From Palaeococcus pacificus DY20341 (GTDB lineage: Archaea > Methanobacteriota_B > Thermococci > Thermococcales > Thermococcaceae), in assembly GCF_000725425.1 (NCBI RefSeq), contig NZ_CP006019.1, positions 1,116,001 through 1,180,000 of the forward strand: a DNA stretch of 64,000 nt. Reading direction: 5' to 3'. Positions 58,937 through 64,000 of the stretch are shown piece after piece. The notes under the pieces were generated by a model, which saw only the letters and a list, made by a program, of their open reading frames with translations, was not told where the DNA came from and did no database searches. The position numbers and the translations under genes were made by a program. Positions within the stretch are counted from its first letter, which is position 1; the number at the start of each line of letters is the position of its first letter.

Positions 58937-59556
58937 GCTTTGGTTAGAGGCTTTCTTTTAATAGGCCCCTTTGGATGCTCCTCTCCAAAGATCTCTGCTG
59001 TGAAGCGGTAAACTTTGGTCTCCTCATCGAGCCAGCAGTCCGGAGGAAGGCCAGCCTTCCAGCATGTCTCGGCTAAAAACTCTTCCTCGTCCCATCCCCA
59101 TTCTATTGGAACTTGGGGGAGTAAAAGACCGCTATAAATGCCTCTTTCTACAATTAGTCCGTCTCTTCCTACTTTAATCTTCTTTGGCCTTTCCGAAGGC
59201 TTGCCCTCTATTATTTCGGGGGGTGTTAAAACACTCACCTCTATCGTCAGCGAATCGAGCTCCTCAGGCTTTACAGGCGGGAATCTTGGGTCGTCAACGG
59301 CCGCATAGATAGCTGCTTTTATCGTCGCTTTGACAAGGGGATATATTGGGAGAGGAAACCCTATGCATCCTCTAAGAGCACTTTGGGGTGGGGACTTGTA
59401 GCGGTTGAGCGTGACAAATACTCCCATCTTCTCCCAAAGCTCTTCTGGAGTGTCTTCGGGCGGTTCGGGCTCTTTTCCACTTTTTAAATACTCCTCAATC
59501 GTTTTTCTAGCTAGCTTAACTAAAAATTCACCGTGCTCATCTTTAATCTTGTACAT
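58933..59556 (-). CDS. AMMECR1-domain protein
   Basis: A 207-residue protein with the family hallmarks GVFVTLNRY, LRGCIGFPLPIYPLVKATIKAAIYAAVDDPRFPPV and EVSVLTPPEII, and VPIEWGWDEEEFLAETCWKAGLPPDCW near the end. AMMECR1 proteins are universal; their role is unclear, and in archaea they belong to the AmmeMemoRadiSam set, one radical SAM member of which lies at 46.2 kb. ATG 59556 follows GGTGGTGAG. Confidence 0.92.
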   Translation of the reverse strand: MYKIKDEHGEFLVKLARKTIEEYLKSGKEPEPPEDTPEELWEKMGVFVTLNRYKSPPQSALRGCIGFPLPIYPLVKATIKAAIYAAVDDPRFPPVKPEELDSLTIEVSVLTPPEIIEGKPSERPKKIKVGRDGLIVERGIYSGLLLPQVPIEWGWDEEEFLAETCWKAGLPPDCWLDEETKVYRFTAEIFGEEHPKGPIKRKPLTKA

Positions 59557-59609
59557 CTCACCACCCACGATACGTATGCGCTCAAAATATTTAACATCAC
59601 CGTTACCCT

Positions 59610-60692
59610 CTAGGGTAGAGGAATCCTTCCCACTTCGATTCTATCCCATGTGGGGTACTCCTCAATGATGTAGAACTTCACATCTCCCTCTACTGCATCG
59701 GCAAGCTCAATCGCTACCTCTTCGGGCATCTCTATGCGCTTTTTCTTCTCATTGATATAGAGCCACTCCTTTGGAACGCTTGCCTCTTCCACGAGCAGAC
59801 TATAAAGCTCTTCCAAATCTTCATACTCTGCTATCCCAAAGCGAAGCGTTCCGTCTTCTGTAATCTCGTGATAAGGTTTAGCAACGTTTTTTGCCATCCT
59901 CTTTAACCTGTTCCTTAATTGGACAGCATCCTTAAGCTTAGCCGTGCATAAGTGGTAGCTCAACGAAGTGCTCTCCTCACCCCACCTTAAAAGCTCGAGT
60001 CCCAAATCTAAGCTTCCTTTTATAGCGGAGCTTTCATCGCTCACCGGTTTGAATCCTTTATCAATCAGCGCTCTTAAGTTCGTCTCGCTGAACTCAAGCT
60101 CATTTAGATTTAAAAACTTCGCTCCAAGATTATCCAAGAACTCGGCGTACCACCTTATCCTTTCCTCCCCTCCGGGGATTACGGGAACTTCTCCTCCAAA
60201 ATCCCAATCAAAGTCCTTAGCATTTTTTATGTTTTCTATCTCCTTTTGGAAGAGCTTTGAGTTAGGACTGAATATGTCCGGGTGAAAGCGAATCTCATCA
60301 AGACCAGCATCGTATAGTTTTTCCAAGGCTTCTCTAGTTGCTAATGCCCCCGTAGTGTAGAGATGAATGTGAAAGTTCTCTCCAAAGTTCTCTTTTAAAA
60401 GCTGGATATACCTAACCGTCCGTTCAAGCCTCGCGAGTGGGTCTCCCCCTGTAACTCCCGCTCCTAAGGCTTCTTGGATTTTAGCCTCTTCCAAAATATC
60501 GAGCTCGTCTTTTACAGGCCTTTCGTTAGCATAAATAACATCTTCTCTACGCCATGGGCTTAGAGGGCAGTAAAAACAGTCTCTTGGGCATATACCAGTG
60601 GTAAAGAGCACTAACTTAGCCCCTTTTACACAGAGCTGGCACCCTTTTGGAAGCTCGCCCACGAAATATGAGTAATACTCGCTCTCTCTCAT
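59610..60692 (-). CDS. Radical SAM protein (COG2108-type)
   Basis: A 360-residue enzyme. After CQLCVKGAKLVLFTTGICPRDCFYCPLS, in which CPRDCFYC is the radical SAM cluster motif, come GVTGGDPL and IRFHPDI along the barrel. The N-terminal CQLC may bind a second metal. The group is archaeal with unknown substrate. It ends 54 bases before the AMMECR1 start in the same direction, so the two may be cotranscribed. Confidence 0.85.
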   Translation of the reverse strand: MRESEYYSYFVGELPKGCQLCVKGAKLVLFTTGICPRDCFYCPLSPWRREDVIYANERPVKDELDILEEAKIQEALGAGVTGGDPLARLERTVRYIQLLKENFGENFHIHLYTTGALATREALEKLYDAGLDEIRFHPDIFSPNSKLFQKEIENIKNAKDFDWDFGGEVPVIPGGEERIRWYAEFLDNLGAKFLNLNELEFSETNLRALIDKGFKPVSDESSAIKGSLDLGLELLRWGEESTSLSYHLCTAKLKDAVQLRNRLKRMAKNVAKPYHEITEDGTLRFGIAEYEDLEELYSLLVEEASVPKEWLYINEKKKRIEMPEEVAIELADAVEGDVKFYIIEEYPTWDRIEVGRIPLP

Positions 60693-60799
60693 TAGCTCAC
60701 CAAAAGAAAAGAAGGGGAACTCTTTTATAAACCTGACTGGACATGATTGTAAACGGATTTAAGTTGAGTTTAGCAAGCTCGATTCAAATCTCCTGTTGA

Positions 60800-61600
60800 T
60801 TATTTTAATATTGTTACAAGCTCTTGAATCCTTTCATCATTTGTTATCTCTTCGACTTCTTCTAAAATTTTATCTATCTGGTTCAGCACAATTGATGGAG
60901 CCTTTTTTTCTCCGGGCATAATTATGTGTATGCTCCCATATGTGATTTTTGCTAGATTTAGGGAATTAAGCAAAAATGATGCATACCTGTCAGCTGCTCC
61001 CAGCAAAAATTCCTCTATTGTCTCTTTTGAGTATTGCAGGCCTTCCCTCTTTAGTGTTAAGGCAAAATCCAATTTTAATCCTTTCCTTTGCCCAAGCCCA
61101 GTGTAAAATTCTTGTGCAGATATAACAAAGCTTTCAATCTTTACTCCTTTGTCCTTAAACTGAATCACAATTCCTTTCCCGAATCTTTCGAGCTCTTTAA
61201 CATATTCGTCTGGGCCATCAACAATTATGCTGGCTTTGTTTTCGTTGATATATTCTTCGGAGGTTGTGAAATCTATTTTTAGACCCTCCTCAGGGATGTA
61301 CGCTAAGATCCCCCTCTTTTTGAGGGCATCATTTAAATTCTCAAGAGCTTTGTGAACTATTGATTCAACAATAATATCCTGATCGTAAATAAGGTAGCTT
61401 TTTGAATCATCAACTGCGAGGTATGTTAAAGGCACTAAAACCTTTCTCCCGTCTCTTAAGAAATGTTCTTCGGCTTTTACAAAGATCCTAACGGGCTCTA
61501 TTCCAAGGGGCTCCAATCCCTGAATTATCCTATCAACAAATTCGAAACGTAGTATATTATGATACTCAGGATTAACGATGATCATGACGTCTTCAGTCAT
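60800..61600 (-). CDS. Conserved protein of unknown function
   Basis: A 266-residue soluble protein with alternating strands and helices. Visible features are IIVNPEYHNILRFEF near the start, LVPLTYLAVDDSKSYLIYDQD, and GQRKGLKLDFALTLKREGLQYSKETIEEFLLGAADRYASFLLNSL. None matches a family I know. GGTGAG before the ATG supports the start. The 176 bases upstream are AT-rich and hold only promoter-like sequence. Confidence 0.6.
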   Translation of the reverse strand: MTEDVMIIVNPEYHNILRFEFVDRIIQGLEPLGIEPVRIFVKAEEHFLRDGRKVLVPLTYLAVDDSKSYLIYDQDIIVESIVHKALENLNDALKKRGILAYIPEEGLKIDFTTSEEYINENKASIIVDGPDEYVKELERFGKGIVIQFKDKGVKIESFVISAQEFYTGLGQRKGLKLDFALTLKREGLQYSKETIEEFLLGAADRYASFLLNSLNLAKITYGSIHIIMPGEKKAPSIVLNQIDKILEEVEEITNDERIQELVTILK

Positions 61601-61776
61601 AATCTCACCTCCATAGAATGACCTCGCCCTCTCACCATTGTATAGATTCCAATCTGTATATAAATTTTGCCCAAAATTTTAAGTAAATTTTAAATAGATT
61701 GGCAATATTAGAGAAATTTTACAACAAAACACTTAAACAATTGGAAAAAATCCAGTAGAGATTGTAAATTTTACAA

Positions 61777-62226
61777 TTATGCTACTTCAGTTTGTTCATA
61801 AATTGGAATATTTTTAATATGTTTGATCAGTGTTTGATAAAAGAACTCCTTCATATCGCTGCTCATGTCGTCATCAAGGAGTATATCTGCCCTCCTCTTT
61901 GTTTTGTATTCCATTTTATTGGCTTCTTGAATTAAAATTTCTAAAACTGGCAACAGCTGAACCATTAAGGCCTTAAAAAGCTCTGGATACGCATCTTCAT
62001 CTATTTCCTCATCGCTCTCCATGCCTATGTAGAGCACATAACCTCCCATTTGAACGACCATAACAAACTCATTTTCACTTATTTCAATGAATGAGAAATT
62101 GTAGTTTTTTGAGTTTGAGACTGCTATCATAGCCCCTTTAATGGATAAAACAACGCTTTCGCCATCTATCTCAAATATTAAATCTTTTGCCAGCTCTCTC
62201 TGTGCTATACCATATAAGTTTAGCAT
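61777..62226 (-). CDS. Small conserved protein, possibly roadblock-like fold
   Basis: A 149-residue protein. The first 75 residues are mostly beta (GESVVLSIKGAMIAVSNSKNYNFSFIEISENEFVMVVQMGGYVLYIGM) and the rest helical with an acidic stretch. The beta part faintly recalls a roadblock/LC7 or profilin-like fold, a guess only. GAGGGATGTAA precedes ATG 62226. It lies upstream of the 266-residue unknown gene in the same direction. Confidence 0.55.
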   Translation of the reverse strand: MLNLYGIAQRELAKDLIFEIDGESVVLSIKGAMIAVSNSKNYNFSFIEISENEFVMVVQMGGYVLYIGMESDEEIDEDAYPELFKALMVQLLPVLEILIQEANKMEYKTKRRADILLDDDMSSDMKEFFYQTLIKHIKNIPIYEQTEVA

Positions 62227-62285
62227 TTACATCCCTCGTTTATTATTCCACTTACAGTACCCTTTAAGCTTTTGGATTGGGGATT

Positions 62286-62314
62286 AAATTTAAATCCATG
62301 AAAATTTTTTCATG
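62286..62314 (+). promoter_or_regulatory. TATA element with 18-bp palindrome before a small gene
   Basis: AAATTTAAATCC (62287-62296 region) is followed by CATGAAAA-TT-TTTTCATG at 62297-62314, with perfect 8-base arms. It overlaps the expected start site of the gene at 62329, typical of a repressor operator. Confidence 0.5.
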
Positions 62315-62328
62315 ATTATGTGAGATCC

Positions 62329-62655
62329 ATGTGGAAGAAACGCCTTAAAGAGACGGGCGTCTTAACCACGGGAGAATTTTTGATTGAAGTGAGCGTTGAC
62401 TCTGAGTGTCCCTGTAAAGACGATGAGCTCTATCCATCTATCCTCGTTTATGATTCAAAAAGCGAGGAGTGGTACTACATCGATGAGCCTTTTGAACCTG
62501 TAAGAAACTTTAGAGAGGCTTTTGAGGAAGCCGTGGAAATCCTTGAGGAGTATATGGATGGAAAGCCGCCACGTTTGAAGAGAAGTCCAAAGGTTTTTGC
62601 ACCTAGTGAGGTTGTGGAGCGATTTGTGAAGGCGTTGAATCGGTTGAAAAGCTAA
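62329..62655 (+). CDS. Small conserved protein of unknown function
   Basis: A 108-residue protein with VSVDSECPCKDDELYPSILVYDSKSEEWYYIDEPFEPVRNF in the first half and a helical, basic second half. The single CPC motif might bind metal. No family was recognised. ATG 62329 is chosen over GTG 62320; GTGAG just upstream acts as a weak ribosome-binding site. A palindromic operator lies in front. Confidence 0.6.
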   Translation: MWKKRLKETGVLTTGEFLIEVSVDSECPCKDDELYPSILVYDSKSEEWYYIDEPFEPVRNFREAFEEAVEILEEYMDGKPPRLKRSPKVFAPSEVVERFVKALNRLKS

Positions 62656-62723
62656 ATTATTTTGTTAATCAACAGCAAAATAAGTGAGTAGCTAGTACCA
62701 TTTCTACGGGAATATTCTCTGTA

Positions 62724-63869
62724 TCATTCATAAATTTCTATGTACTTAATGTCTTCCCAGGGAATATAGATATGCCTAGTTCGTATAACACCATCCTCAT
62801 CTTGTTCTTTACATTTTAAATGTAAAAATACTGGATCAAATAAATCCCAAAGTTTACCATAGAATTCTTTGCTATTGTTCGTGTGGATACGGAGATATGG
62901 GAAATCTTTGCGGAAATATTCTATGTCAGAAACATGTAACGAAATGGGGGTTTTGAGAAATAACAAGGCCATATTATTAAATCGTTTAGCTAAAATTATA
63001 TTAATGTTTATGATATTCATGTGAAGCTTGTATACATATCTGGATAATCTGGTACTACTTAACAGAGGTTCATCCTCCTGTTTAAATTTTGTTTTTTGAT
63101 GTTTTTTAAAAACCAGTGAACTTGGATACTCCTCCCATAATTTCATGCGCATATTAATCCAAGATTCAACATACAATCTGTCTATAAATCGTGTTGTTAT
63201 AACACTTATGACTAAAAAGAATATGAATAGCCATAGGGGGTACTTTTTATCCGGCCAGATGTAAGAAAAAATATAGATGGGAAGAAATGTATACATACCA
63301 AAGACAGAATATGCAAATGTGAAACTAGGAAGGTATCCTTTACCTTTAAAGCTAAATTTGAATAGCATGAAAGATATGATCCAAATAATGAAAGAGGCTA
63401 AAACATTAATAGGATATTGTAAGACTTTTGTGATCCATATTGGAAGGGTAATACCAACAAAAAATAGGAGAAGGTTGCAAATATTATCCTGTGATGTGTT
63501 TCTTAAAAAGAACGTGGCACTTATTTTGTAATCTAGATACTTAAGCACCTTTTGAACTGCTATATTTTTTTGAATAATCTGTGCAATCCGGACGTTTACA
63601 TTCCCCATTGGTAATTCTTTAGGAAATTTTAAGAATATGACAGAAAAGATGGAACGTAAAATCCTGACTGCTTCTTTAGACCACAAAATGAAGTAGAGAA
63701 TAGCTTCAAATGCGGGCTTTAATAATACCAGTATAAATAAGAATATCAGCACATCCACTAGGGTGGGATGAGTATTAAGGGATTCTTGGAATATCCTAAA
63801 CAGTGGGCTTTTATTAAGTAAGCTCTCTAAAACTGTGGTATTTGACAGGAGTATCTCTATGATATCCAT
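62724..63869 (-). CDS. AT-rich multi-pass membrane protein of unknown function
   Basis: A 381-residue protein. Hydrophobic segments near 38-60, 132-150, 153-172, 178-200 and 208-225 suggest five or so helices, followed by a C-terminal soluble domain of about 130 residues ending KHIY-like strands (TRHIYIPWEDIKYIEIYE). No family was recognised. GAGGGA precedes ATG. Its strong bias to A/T and Phe/Ile/Lys codons, and its place at the window edge, suggest an accessory region beginning here. Confidence 0.55.
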   Translation of the reverse strand: MDIIEILLSNTTVLESLLNKSPLFRIFQESLNTHPTLVDVLIFLFILVLLKPAFEAILYFILWSKEAVRILRSIFSVIFLKFPKELPMGNVNVRIAQIIQKNIAVQKVLKYLDYKISATFFLRNTSQDNICNLLLFFVGITLPIWITKVLQYPINVLASFIIWIISFMLFKFSFKGKGYLPSFTFAYSVFGMYTFLPIYIFSYIWPDKKYPLWLFIFFLVISVITTRFIDRLYVESWINMRMKLWEEYPSSLVFKKHQKTKFKQEDEPLLSSTRLSRYVYKLHMNIININIILAKRFNNMALLFLKTPISLHVSDIEYFRKDFPYLRIHTNNSKEFYGKLWDLFDPVFLHLKCKEQDEDGVIRTRHIYIPWEDIKYIEIYE

Positions 63870-64000
63870 TGATTATTCCCTCTATAATTAATATGAAGTA
63901 TCTTAAAAGATTTACTTTCGAAAAAATATTATACACTAAACACTACTATATAAATATATGATGAAAGTAAATAACTAAAAATAAAGTTAATAAAACACCA
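63870..64000. other. AT-rich edge with likely promoter for the membrane-protein gene
   Basis: The last 131 bases have no gene. A minus-strand ATATTTATATAG near 63947-63958 is a good TATA box for the gene starting at 63869. Confidence 0.45.

Noticed and set aside
1-64000. CRISPR array or rRNA operon
   Set aside because: No regularly spaced 25-40 base repeats and no rRNA-like conserved segments were seen on reading through the window.

Overview
The window looks like chromosomal DNA of a hyperthermophilic euryarchaeon of the order Thermococcales (Thermococcus/Pyrococcus/Palaeococcus group). The evidence is the archaeal gene set (RadB, Hef, an Lhr-family helicase, Alba, proteasome beta subunit, MptE, archaeal-type tRNAs with encoded CCA), AAA/TTTATATA-type BRE/TATA boxes, GGAGGTGA Shine-Dalgarno sites and very compact gene spacing. 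I cannot name the species. There are no rRNA genes and no CRISPR array. Two tRNAs are present: Val-CAC on the minus strand and Ser-CGA on the plus strand.

Layout. 1-2.58 kb: the right end of an integrated virus- or plasmid-like element, ending in an SSV-type Int(N) fragment that reads into tRNA-Val. 2.6-25 kb: ordinary housekeeping genes: an aminotransferase, radB, cobO with a divergent B12-type binding lipoprotein, an E1-like enzyme, an endonuclease IV-like protein, DUF373 and coiled-coil proteins, THEP1, lhr, uppP, a GlmU-like enzyme, hypC-hypD, and a four-CBS protein with an HPF-like tail. 25.3-31.7 kb: mptE and a complete five-gene oligopeptide/oligosaccharide ABC importer, whose two ATPase genes share a perfect 107-bp 3' repeat. 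31.7-41 kb: nuclease-like, MBL, nitroreductase, phosphatase, metallopeptidase-like, proteasome, Alba and purB genes, and an NSS transporter with a 34-residue MetS-like partner. 41.1-42.5 kb: AT-rich debris in which I read relics of a HEPN/nucleotidyltransferase toxin-antitoxin pair, followed by a stand-alone OLD-type TOPRIM gene. 43.5-47.6 kb: two ferredoxin-containing MinD-like ATPases, a CPBP-like membrane protein, a radical SAM enzyme and a DUF134 DNA-binding protein. 47.7-54.6 kb: small metabolic, membrane and regulatory genes. 54.7-55.8 kb: two NifX-like proteins. 55.9-64 kb: a KaiC/RadA-like ATPase, hef, AMMECR1, another radical SAM enzyme, several unknown genes, and an AT-rich membrane-protein gene at the right edge.

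The most system-like signal is an identical 14-mer, GCATATGCACAAAA, built on a 10-bp palindrome. It lies in front of the ferredoxin-MinD operon (43.5 kb) and in front of both NifX-like genes (55.13 and 55.79 kb), 12 kb away. With the nearby DUF134 protein this suggests a small co-regulated metal or Fe-S cofactor regulon.

Starts were chosen mainly by Shine-Dalgarno spacing of about 5-8 bases. Where no such site exists but a TATA box lies 21-30 bases upstream, a leaderless start is proposed. All functional names come from reading motifs by eye; no searches were run.
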